From Puniceicoccales bacterium (GTDB taxonomy: Bacteria > Verrucomicrobiota > Verrucomicrobiia > Opitutales > LL51): 5,117 nucleotides of DNA. Made by a program: the position numbers and the translations under genes. The DNA lies in assembly GCA_031278845.1 (NCBI GenBank), contig JAITJQ010000085.1:1-5117 (forward strand), in the 5' to 3' direction. The notes under the pieces are model-generated. The model was given only the letters and a program-made list of their open reading frames with translations, had not been told where the DNA came from and ran no database searches. This document shows positions 1 through 5,004 of the stretch, one piece after another (the stretch's first letter is position 1; the number at the start of each line of letters is the position of its first letter).

Positions 1-88
1 GCTCGGCCGCCGAAGGAGGTCAAGGAGGCTATGCCTCCTTGCGGGGGGTCCAGGGGGGCGGGGCCCCCCTGGTCAACCGGAGCCCCAC
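1..88 (+). repeat. GC-rich palindromic repeat, left copy (cut by window edge)
   Basis: This dispersed-repeat copy matches the reverse complement of 5005-5092 with only a few differences, so the two copies are inverted. It contains a perfect 9-bp stem (CAAGGAGGC at 21-29, loop TAT, GCCTCCTTG at 33-41) and a second 9-bp stem (CCAGGGGGG at 50-58, loop 59-63, CCCCCCTGG at 64-72). It ends at GGAGCCCCAC (79-88), the same end that faces inward in the right copy. It is far richer in G and C than the sequence next to it. There is no reading frame or transposase in it. It resembles REP or MITE-like intergenic palindromes; the family is not identified. The outer end lies beyond the window. Confidence 0.85.
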
Positions 89-96
89 GATTCGGA

Positions 97-124
97 TTGA
101 TCTTTTAGTATTTCGCGCTATATT
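97..124 (+). promoter_or_regulatory. Candidate tadA promoter
   Basis: TTGATC (97-102) and TATATT (119-124) are separated by 16 bases, matching the sigma-70 consensus at 4/6 and 5/6 positions. The pair lies between the GC-rich repeat and tadA. If it is used, transcription would begin at about 131, almost on the ATG at 133, giving a near-leaderless mRNA or favouring the internal ATG at 193. This is a pattern match only. Confidence 0.35.
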
Positions 125-132
125 GGAGGGAG

Positions 133-648
133 ATGGATTATCCATTTCAGAAGTTATTTCCGTCGCAGCTCAAAAAGGACGATATATTTTTCATGGCTCA
201 TGCCTACAATGAAGCGATTGAGGCGTACAAGGAGGATGAAATTCCGGTTGGTGCGGTCATGGTATATGACAATCAAATCATTGCATCGGCACACAATCGC
301 GTTGTTGCGTTAAAAGATCCGACTGCCCATGCCGAGATACTGGCGATTACCCAAGCGGCCCAACGAATTGGCGATTGGCGACTCAATGGGGTGAAACTTT
401 ATGTTACGAAGGAGCCTTGCCCTATGTGTTCTGGGGCGGTGATTATGTCACGGATTGGCGAAGTGATTTATGGTTTTTGCGATCCCAAGATGGGTTGTTT
501 AGGGGGAGCGACTTCGCTTTTGGCGCTTCCGGAGATCAATCATCGTCCGGTGATCAGAGGGGATATACTCCAGGACGAGTGTTATGGTATCATGCGTTAT
601 TTTTTTGAAATCAGGCGGGAGCATTCCAACCGATTGGACGCTCCTTAG
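133..648 (+). CDS. tadA: tRNA-specific adenosine deaminase TadA
   Basis: TadA is a cytoplasmic zinc enzyme that deaminates adenosine 34 of tRNA-Arg(ACG) to inosine, so that one tRNA can read CGU, CGC and CGA. The 171-residue product has the whole deaminase core. DPTAHAEI holds the zinc ligand His66 and the proton-shuttling Glu68, and EPCPMCSGA holds zinc ligands Cys96 and Cys99. EIPVGAVMV (36-44) is the typical first strand, and MSRIGEVIYG (105-114) and a C-terminal helix (about 147-162) follow. The FCDPKMGCLGG stretch (115-125) is in the usual DPK position. Length is normal for the family. The ATG at 133 has GGAGGG (125-130) only 2-3 bases upstream, closer than ideal. The ATG at 193 (Met21) is an alternative, but the DDIFFM residues just before it fit the family's N-terminal helix, so I keep 133. 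No frameshift is seen. It is monocistronic, as the next gene is a tRNA. Confidence 0.95.
   Translation: MDYPFQKLFPSQLKKDDIFFMAHAYNEAIEAYKEDEIPVGAVMVYDNQIIASAHNRVVALKDPTAHAEILAITQAAQRIGDWRLNGVKLYVTKEPCPMCSGAVIMSRIGEVIYGFCDPKMGCLGGATSLLALPEINHRPVIRGDILQDECYGIMRYFFEIRREHSNRLDAP
618..644 (+). terminator. Hairpin at the end of tadA, possible terminator
   Basis: GGAGC (618-622) pairs with GCTCC (640-644). Inside it, TCCAA (625-629) pairs with TTGGA (634-638) around a CCGA loop, with a small 2/1 internal loop between the stems. The structure overlaps the last tadA codons and stops one base before the TAG at 646-648. The downstream sequence is A/T-rich but lacks a clean T run, so intrinsic termination is uncertain. 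Confidence 0.4.
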
Positions 649-947
649 ACTCAATTATTCGAATTTCGATATAATATACCCAATTCAGTGTTGAGCCGGA
701 ACAAAACCGCTAAAGCCATGAATTCTGCTTGGATTTTGAGTATCGTTGGGTTATGCGAACAATCGGCCGATAACAGGCCCATCTTCGATTGAAATGTCGA
801 CGTTTCCATAACGCCCCTATGGTAACATAAATGGTTTAAATGTAAATTTTTTACTTAAAATTACTTTCGTTACCGTGATACAAAAATGCTTACAATTCCA
901 AATTTAACTTGATTATTGAGGCAAAAAAGTCTTATTGGAGTCGTTGT
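649..947. other. Intergenic region between tadA and tRNA-Leu, no gene seen
   Basis: I find no convincing gene on either strand in these 299 bases. A TATAAT hexamer at 670-675 has no good -35 partner. A small hairpin (CCATA 806-810, TATGG 818-822) has no T run. The tRNA promoter must lie in the right part; TTGATT at 909-914 with a poor -10 near 932-938 is the only weak candidate. Composition turns strongly A/T-rich from about 830 onwards. Confidence 0.6.
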
Positions 948-1030
948 GCCCAGGTGGCGGAATGGTAGACGCTGAGGACTTAAAATCCTTTGTCCGAAAG
1001 GACGTGCGGGTTCGAGTCCCGCCTTGGGCA
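948..1030 (+). tRNA. tRNA-Leu (anticodon UAA)
   Basis: This is a complete class II tRNA. The acceptor stem pairs GCCCAGG (948-954) with CTTGGGC-type sequence at 1023-1029, with discriminator A at 1030. The anticodon stem GAGGA (974-978) / TCCTT (986-990) encloses CTTAAAA, giving anticodon TAA at 981-983, which reads UUA and UUG leucine codons. The long variable arm, GTCC (992-995) / GGAC (1000-1003) with a GAAA loop, is typical of leucine tRNA. The T arm is GCGGG (1006-1010), TTCGAGT, CCCGC (1018-1022). The 3' CCA is not fully encoded (A is followed by CCC), so the end would be added enzymatically. Confidence 0.97.
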
Positions 1031-1047
1031 CCCTAGACTGTTTTGGC

Positions 1048-1227
1048 TTATTCTTCATCGACTCTAAATTTTAGAGCTGGAATTGGATAGCCCCATCTCT
1101 TCAATAAAGGCGCCACAGCTCTATAGTCCGATAACGGATCAGCTATCTCGCGGCCAAAGTGTTGTCCAAGTTCCGTAAAATACGCCTTTACTTCGTTTAA
1201 ACTTTTTAAATCTTTTAATGGTTTCAA
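1048..1227 (-). CDS. Short protein-like reading frame without ATG; possible frameshifted tail of the upstream gene
   Basis: I do not recognise this product. The frame is open on the minus strand from after a stop at 1267-1269 down to TAA at 1048-1050. From a TTG at 1225-1227 it encodes 59 residues that look like real protein, including KAYFTELGQHFGREIADP, a DYRAVAPLLKRWGYP stretch and the end ALKFRVDEE. The TTG overlaps the TGA of the 1224-2045 gene (TTGA) and has no properly spaced ribosome binding site. The frame is also open for about 13 codons upstream inside that gene. Two readings are possible: a translationally coupled small gene, or a C-terminal tail separated from the upstream gene by a one-base frameshift. 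It ends 18 bases from the convergent tRNA-Leu gene. No catalytic motif or membrane segment is visible. It is most likely a remnant or a small hypothetical protein. Confidence 0.45.
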   Translation of the reverse strand: MKPLKDLKSLNEVKAYFTELGQHFGREIADPLSDYRAVAPLLKRWGYPIPALKFRVDEE

Positions 1228-2045
1228 TCCTCTAGATTTTCCGCCAATGCCCTTAGCGAGCGATAATCAAATCGACTCGCCAGTGCTTCATTCATTTCTT
1301 TCGCACGCCTACTTAGGGCAAGTTCTTCTTTTGTCCCTGGACCTGACCTCTTACCCTCTCCATTATAAAAATCACAATAAAATACCTTTCCAAGTCCCTT
1401 ATGGTAAACAAATGTTGCCGTTTTATCACGCTGCCCGAATAAATTAACAATCCATTCTTCATCCAATTTTTCAAGAATATTCTCATCTCCAAGCCAATTG
1501 TTCTGCTTTTTAAACATTCCCAAATTTTTCCTTCTTAACTCACCATCAAAAAATTCCACAATTGTCAATTTTTCAAAAAAATCAGGTTTAAATCTAACCC
1601 CACTGCCTACCTCAAGAAAGATAATATTCTTTTTATAAGTCACTGCTAGCGCTGCAAGAAACTTTTGGGAAAAGGGACCACCCGACTCACGAGCAATTTC
1701 TTGAAGAAAGTTATATAATTTTTCATCAAGTCCTGTCTCACTGATAGAGGACAGTAAAGCCATTGTGTCATTAACGGGATCCCTCTGTCCCAAAAGGAAC
1801 ATAGGAGAAATACTCCATGGGTGTGAATAAAGTGACCAAGGACCTATTCGAAACTTTCTTTTGAATGTTTCTGAAAAATTCTGAAAATAATGATGCGTTA
1901 CTTCAAAATCCGGAAAACAACAATCCATTATTTCAGTGAATTCCTCTGCCATACCATAACTTTCTTCACCTTCAGAAGCATACATCCCTCCATACGTCGC
2001 TGACATCAACGTAACAACACTTATTAATTTATGAATACTTTCCAT
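1224..2045 (-). CDS. Exported hypothetical protein with an unrecognised domain shared with the 2396-3766 product
   Basis: Function is unknown. The 273-residue product begins with a likely signal peptide (SIHKLISVVTLMSA at 3-16, possible cleavage near YAS at 22-24) that aligns with those of the two paralogs to the right. Residues about 59-222 align with residues 54-214 of the 2396-3766 protein: KFRIG (64-68), GGPFSQKFL (122-130), KNIIFLEVGS (139-148), FEKLTIVEF (157-165), DENILEKL (187-194) and FVYHKGLGK (212-220). No known catalytic signature is evident. Unlike that paralog there are no ankyrin repeats; the protein ends soon after the shared domain with a charged helix-like tail (about 240-273). 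The start fits the paralogs, but no ribosome binding site precedes it and a promoter-like pair lies only 10 bases upstream, so translation may be leaderless or poor. The C-terminus may be altered by a frameshift (see the frame at 1048-1227). A secreted effector-type role is inference from context. Confidence 0.8.
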   Translation of the reverse strand: MESIHKLISVVTLMSATYGGMYASEGEESYGMAEEFTEIMDCCFPDFEVTHHYFQNFSETFKRKFRIGPWSLYSHPWSISPMFLLGQRDPVNDTMALLSSISETGLDEKLYNFLQEIARESGGPFSQKFLAALAVTYKKNIIFLEVGSGVRFKPDFFEKLTIVEFFDGELRRKNLGMFKKQNNWLGDENILEKLDEEWIVNLFGQRDKTATFVYHKGLGKVFYCDFYNGEGKRSGPGTKEELALSRRAKEMNEALASRFDYRSLRALAENLED

Positions 2046-2055
2046 AACAATTTGT

Positions 2056-2083
2056 ATGATATTTACCGATAAAACTTTTGCAA
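2056..2083 (-). promoter_or_regulatory. Promoter-like pair upstream of the 1224-2045 gene
   Basis: On the minus strand TTGCAA (2083-2078) and TATCAT (2061-2056) are 16 bases apart. The same arrangement with the same spacing occurs upstream of both paralogs (3839-3866 and 4961-4988), and an A run lies just upstream. Only 10 bases separate the -10 hexamer from the ATG, leaving almost no leader. Confidence 0.6.
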
Positions 2084-2100
2084 GTTTTTTTTACCAAAAA

Positions 2101-2160
2101 TATTTCATCTTACTACAATGTAATGCGGTGTATTTTCGCGATATATTCATTAAAATAAAG
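2101..2160 (-). repeat. Upstream duplicated segment, copy 1
   Basis: These 60 bases align without gaps to 3881-3940, with 41 of 60 positions identical by hand count, including TAATGCGGT and a TTCATT...AATAAA stretch. Each copy lies just upstream of the promoter-like pair of a paralogous gene, so the duplicated unit included 5' flanking DNA. It could also carry a shared regulatory site, which is not shown. Confidence 0.65.
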
Positions 2161-2163
2161 TAA

Positions 2164-2204
2164 GACGCTCCGTCGGGATTCGAAAATCCGTCGCACGGAG
2201 CGCC
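2164..2204 (-). terminator. Strong stem-loop, likely terminator of the 2396-3766 transcript
   Basis: On the minus strand an outer stem, GGCGCTCCGT (2204-2195) with ACGGAGCGTC (2173-2164), encloses an inner stem GGATT / AATCC (2189-2185, 2180-2176) capped by a TTCG tetraloop. One outer pair is G-U on the minus strand but A-C on the plus strand, which favours minus-strand transcription. The downstream minus sequence is T-rich but interrupted (CTTACTTTATTTT). It lies about 190 bases after the stop codon, beyond the decayed repeat, as expected if the ancestral gene was longer. Confidence 0.6.
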
Positions 2205-2310
2205 TTTAACGCAACAGAAAGGTCTTATGAATCCAAATTTGATACGTAATCCGATTTACCTACCTCTCGGAATTTTTCATTTCTAAATATCTACCGCTAC
2301 ATCCCGAGGC

Positions 2311-2395
2311 GTATATCTAAAAATGCTACCCCGTGAGCATACCACGCTACCCATAAAAGGTGTTCTCTCGTCTTCATCCTTCGGTTCTAGGCGGT
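2311..2395 (-). pseudogene. Decayed sixth ankyrin repeat after the 2396-3766 stop codon
   Basis: Right after the TAA, minus-strand DNA still spells ankyrin pieces. In one frame it reads LEPKDEDERTPF, like LLELKDEKGNTPL inside the gene. Then, back in the gene's own frame, it reads AWYAHGVAFL. The DNA at 2325-2348 is identical over 24 bases to 2562-2585, which encodes repeat 4 of the intact gene. The offset is 237 bases, exactly 79 codons, the length of two repeats (39+40). In-frame TAA and TAG codons, together with frame changes between the fragments, break the frame. The intact gene's last repeat is therefore probably truncated relative to an ancestor with at least six repeats. Between 2205 and 2310 I see no further clear repeat. 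Confidence 0.75.
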
Positions 2396-3766
2396 TTATT
2401 TGTCAGTTTTTTGTGGAATTTTAGCCAATTCACTTAAAAATGCCTCCCCATTTTTAGATTTCATCGCCAAATGCTCGGGCGTTCTACCATGTCCATCGGG
2501 TGTGCTCAAAAGAGTTAACAATTGATCTCTGGGCAAAAATTCAGCCACTTCATTGAGAAACGCTACCCCGTGAGCATACCACGCTGCCATATGCAAAGGC
2601 ATTTCGCCGAAATTATTTCTTATATTCAAGAAATTCACCAATTGTTCCGTTAATGTATTCGCTATTATTTTCAAGAATAGTATTCCATTTTCAAACTCTG
2701 CTGCCTTATGCAAGGGAGTATTACCCTTTTCATCTTTCAATTCCAAGAGGCTTACCAACCGATCTTGCGGAAGAATTCCAGCTATTGTTTCCAGGAATAT
2801 CGCTCCATTTCTAGGCCACGCCGCAACATGTAAGGGTGTATTGCCATATTTGTCCTCTATTTCCAAGAAATTGAATAATTGTCCCTGTAAAATTTTAGCC
2901 ATTGTATTGAGAAATACTACACTATTTTCAAACTTCGCCACCACATGTAAGAGGGTTTGGCCATTCTCATTTTTTCTCGCTAAAACATTTTCCCATTGAG
3001 TCGAATTAATTTGCCCAAGTATCGCCATTATTTCTTTTTCTGTAGCTCCAGGAATTCTGGCCAATTCAAACAACTCTTCACTTACAAGTTCTTGTTCAAG
3101 ACCTGCGTCGCATAAAACAAAACGAAATATCTTCCCCAATCCTTTATGATAAACAAACATTATCGTTGTATCATCACCTCGCTCAAATAAATCAGAAAAA
3201 CCGCTACTCGATAACTTCCGAACAATATTTTCATCATTAAACCAACCACACTTAATTGACGATGCTTTTGGAGTACCGCCATTAAATTCCACAGTCGTCA
3301 ATTTTTCAAAACGATCGGAATCCTTTTTTATACTACTCCCCACCTCGAAAAAGACAATATTTCTATCACAAATATAGGATACCTGTTCGAGAAACTTTTC
3401 AGAAAAAGGACTACCGCCATCAGATGCTTGAAAAATACCGTCCCAATACCTCGAAACGCTATCTCCACGGCAATGCACCAGCAATTTTTTCATGTCCCCT
3501 AGGGGCCCCCCTTGCTTGGAAAAATATAGGGGAAAAAATTTCAATCCACCCGGGGAATTCAAATTAAGCGAAAAGCGACCTATTCGAAATTTTTCGCAGA
3601 ATTTCTCGGAAAAAATATGAGATTCTATCTCTCCCAAATCACCATTTTCATAATAATTTCCATCTAAAGACTCTAGCGAGCTCTCCTGCGAAGCAAAAAT
3701 CTGATTATCGCTACCGAATAGCGTTAACAAACAACTTACTGTAATAATATTTTTATGAATTTTCAC
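2396..3766 (-). CDS. Exported ankyrin-repeat protein with an N-terminal unrecognised domain
   Basis: The 456-residue product starts with a signal peptide (KIHKNIITVSCLLTLFG at 2-18, possible cleavage near FAS at 24-26). An unrecognised domain follows at about 52-215: KFRIG (59-63), GSPFSEKFL (118-126), RNIVFFEVGS (135-144), FEKLTTVEF (153-161), DENIVRKL (178-185), FVYHKGLGK (204-212). A linker (about 230-265) leads to five ankyrin repeats whose TPLH-type turns fall at 271, 310, 350, 389 and 429, with strictly alternating spacings of 39 and 40 residues. Ankyrin repeats bind other proteins; with an export signal this suggests a secreted protein acting on a host or a neighbour, which is inference. 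The start is GTG, chosen because AGGAGG (3777-3772) lies 5 bases upstream and the signal peptide aligns with the paralogs. The last repeat is cut short by the stop codon, and remains of a sixth lie downstream. Enzymatic activity cannot be assigned. Confidence 0.88.
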   Translation of the reverse strand: MKIHKNIITVSCLLTLFGSDNQIFASQESSLESLDGNYYENGDLGEIESHIFSEKFCEKFRIGRFSLNLNSPGGLKFFPLYFSKQGGPLGDMKKLLVHCRGDSVSRYWDGIFQASDGGSPFSEKFLEQVSYICDRNIVFFEVGSSIKKDSDRFEKLTTVEFNGGTPKASSIKCGWFNDENIVRKLSSSGFSDLFERGDDTTIMFVYHKGLGKIFRFVLCDAGLEQELVSEELFELARIPGATEKEIMAILGQINSTQWENVLARKNENGQTLLHVVAKFENSVVFLNTMAKILQGQLFNFLEIEDKYGNTPLHVAAWPRNGAIFLETIAGILPQDRLVSLLELKDEKGNTPLHKAAEFENGILFLKIIANTLTEQLVNFLNIRNNFGEMPLHMAAWYAHGVAFLNEVAEFLPRDQLLTLLSTPDGHGRTPEHLAMKSKNGEAFLSELAKIPQKTDK

Positions 3767-3797
3767 AACCCCCTCCTATTTGTTAATTTTAATTAAC
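3767..3797 (-). promoter_or_regulatory. Ribosome binding site and adjacent A/T hairpin of the 2396-3766 gene
   Basis: AGGAGG (3777-3772 on the minus strand) is a full Shine-Dalgarno sequence 5 bases before the GTG start and is what fixes that start. Immediately upstream, GTTAAT (3797-3792) and ATTAAC (3787-3782) form a 6-bp A/T stem four bases from the ribosome binding site. The stem is weak and any regulatory role is unproven. Confidence 0.6.
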
Positions 3798-3838
3798 TTT
3801 TAAATAATTGATTACAGCCACCTGCCATAACAATTATT

Positions 3839-3866
3839 AGTCTATTTAATAATAAAATATTCGCAA
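3839..3866 (-). promoter_or_regulatory. Promoter-like pair upstream of the 2396-3766 gene
   Basis: TTGCGA (3866-3861) and TAGACT (3844-3839) are 16 bases apart on the minus strand. From CTTGCG through CTAA this segment is nearly identical to the one upstream of the 4030-4896 gene (shared core ATATTTTATTATT). The predicted leader is about 65 bases. Confidence 0.6.
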
Positions 3867-3880
3867 GACTTTTTTGAAAA

Positions 3881-3940
3881 TATTTTATTCCTTTATAATC
3901 TAATGCGGTACCTCTTCGCTACGTGTTCATTGGAATAAAA
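3881..3940 (-). repeat. Upstream duplicated segment, copy 2
   Basis: This is the partner of 2101-2160 (ungapped, 41/60 identical by eye). It lies upstream of the promoter-like pair of the 2396-3766 gene. The third paralog lacks it in this window because the GC-rich repeat begins 16 bases upstream of that gene's -35 hexamer. Confidence 0.65.
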
Positions 3941-3952
3941 CAAACGTCCTTA

Positions 3953-3979
3953 ATCTCTACTTCCCACTGGGGTTGAGAT
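3953..3979 (-). terminator. Weak stem-loop after the 4030-4896 gene, possible terminator
   Basis: On the minus strand ATCTC (3979-3975) pairs with GAGAT (3957-3953), with an inner CCC / GGG pair and an asymmetric internal loop; the following sequence contains GTTTGTTTTATT. Under the 1780-base offset that aligns the two duplicated segments, it occupies the same place as the strong hairpin at 2164-2204. That positional agreement is the main support. Confidence 0.4.
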
Positions 3980-4029
3980 ACTTTCCTGCTCCATAAAATT
4001 AGTTTTCTTTATTGTACTAAACCAAGTAT

Positions 4030-4896
4030 TTATATGGATTTACACCTAATGCAACGTCTGAATGTAATGCAAAATTGTGGCGGTAGGAACTGGCTTACCT
4101 CATCTAAAAATGCTTCACTGTGACGAATTGTCGCTTCAAATATAGGCGTATTACCGCAATCGTCAACTTCTCCCAAAAGTGCTATAAATTTTTCTTCCCC
4201 CAATATTTGAGCTACAGTTCTTACGAATTTCACGTTTTTTCCCCCAACATACGCCGCTTCATGTAAGGGCGTTCTTCCTCCCAAACTTCGTTTTTGCAGG
4301 AGCTCCATCAGTAGATCCTTGTCATTTTCCAATATTTTAGCTTCTGCTCTTAAAAATGCATCCCCATTCCCGGATTCTATCGCCGTATGTAAAGGTGAAT
4401 AATTTAATCGTCCCGGCATCCCCAAAAGTTTCATTAATAAATCTTTTGCAAACATTTCCCCCATTAACGCGATAAAATCTTCTCCATTAGACCTTTTCGC
4501 CGCCAAATGTACGGGCGTATTACCGTATTCATCGGTCTTACAGTCTCTACTTCTCATTTGCAATAGCGTTATCACTCCTTCCAATGGCAAAATCTCGGCA
4601 ACTGCTCTCAAAAATGACACCCCATTCCCGTCAAATGCAGCCAAATGGAAAGGCGTAAGGCAATCGCTTGGAGTATGTCCAGTTTCCGGATTACATCCTT
4701 TCAAGAGTTCCACAAGGTATTCCATCGGTACTAAATCCGCCGCATTTATCCCGAGCACATCGATTATTTTCTCAGCCGTAATTTCTGGATTGCTTGCCAT
4801 TGAAAACAAATTCCCATGAGAAGCAAAAACGGAAGTACTACCCCCAAGTAGCACCAGTAGACAACTTGCCGTAACTATATTTTTACTTTTTTTCAT
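4030..4896 (-). CDS. Exported ankyrin-repeat protein
   Basis: The 288-residue product begins with a clear signal peptide (KKSKNIVTASCLLVLLGG at 2-19, possible cleavage near FAS at 24-26), almost the same as in the 2396-3766 protein. Residues 30-50 (LFSMASNPEITAEKII, then DVLGIN) align with the pre-ankyrin linker of that paralog (LFELARIPGATEKEIM, then AILGQIN), so the intervening unrecognised domain is cleanly missing here. Five ankyrin repeats follow, with turns near TPFHLAA (81), NTPVHLAA (126), YSPLHTA (166), RTPLHEAA (208) and NTPIFEAT (249), spaced 40-46 residues. The fifth repeat ends abruptly after FLDEVSQFLPP in a basic, cysteine-bearing tail unlike the repeats, perhaps a frameshift product. 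The ATG start is preceded by a modest ribosome binding site (GGGG at 4908-4905). A protein-binding role outside the cytoplasm is likely from family knowledge; its target is unknown. Confidence 0.88.
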   Translation of the reverse strand: MKKSKNIVTASCLLVLLGGSTSVFASHGNLFSMASNPEITAEKIIDVLGINAADLVPMEYLVELLKGCNPETGHTPSDCLTPFHLAAFDGNGVSFLRAVAEILPLEGVITLLQMRSRDCKTDEYGNTPVHLAAKRSNGEDFIALMGEMFAKDLLMKLLGMPGRLNYSPLHTAIESGNGDAFLRAEAKILENDKDLLMELLQKRSLGGRTPLHEAAYVGGKNVKFVRTVAQILGEEKFIALLGEVDDCGNTPIFEATIRHSEAFLDEVSQFLPPQFCITFRRCIRCKSI

Positions 4897-4960
4897 AATA
4901 TTTTCCCCTATCGATATTTACCAATTTATTTTATCACGATACTTCATCTCAACGGTTCTT

Positions 4961-4988
4961 AGCCTATTGAATAATAAAATATCCGCAA
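4961..4988 (-). promoter_or_regulatory. Promoter-like pair upstream of the 4030-4896 gene
   Basis: TTGCGG (4988-4983) and TAGGCT (4966-4961) are separated by 16 bases on the minus strand, as in the other two paralogs. The -10 is the poorest of the three by consensus (3/6), so the call rests on conservation among the copies. The leader would be about 57 bases. The GC-rich repeat begins 16 bases upstream. Confidence 0.55.
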
Positions 4989-5004
4989 GAGTTTTATGAG
5001 AAAT

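Noticed and set aside
375..608. 77-codon plus-strand frame inside tadA
   Set aside because: It is a shifted-frame shadow of tadA, whose catalytic motifs are in the other frame.
718..792. 24-residue plus-strand frame in the tadA-tRNA spacer
   Set aside because: It has no ribosome binding site, no promoter placement and no recognisable content.
1006..1030. tRNA 3' end used as an integration site by an island carrying the ankyrin genes
   Set aside because: I see no second copy of the tRNA 3' end in the window and no integrase; a distal copy could lie outside.
870..1058. 62-codon minus-strand reading frame containing GLEPARP
   Set aside because: It is the antisense of the tRNA-Leu gene, a well-known source of false proteins of exactly this type.
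1247..1447. 66-codon plus-strand frame
   Set aside because: It is antisense to the 1224-2045 gene, and its translation shows no family features or ribosome binding site.
1224..3766. OTU-type cysteine protease as the identity of the shared domain
   Set aside because: The FLAALAVTYKKNIIFLEVG stretch faintly recalls the OTU core, but no Asp-x-x-Cys motif precedes it and the conserved YHKG is not a clear catalytic His context. Too weak to call.
3731..3766. Lipoprotein signal (Cys in TVSC/TASC of the signal peptides)
   Set aside because: The cysteine lies at residues 11-12, before most of the hydrophobic stretch, position -3 is Thr rather than Leu, and the third paralog lacks it.
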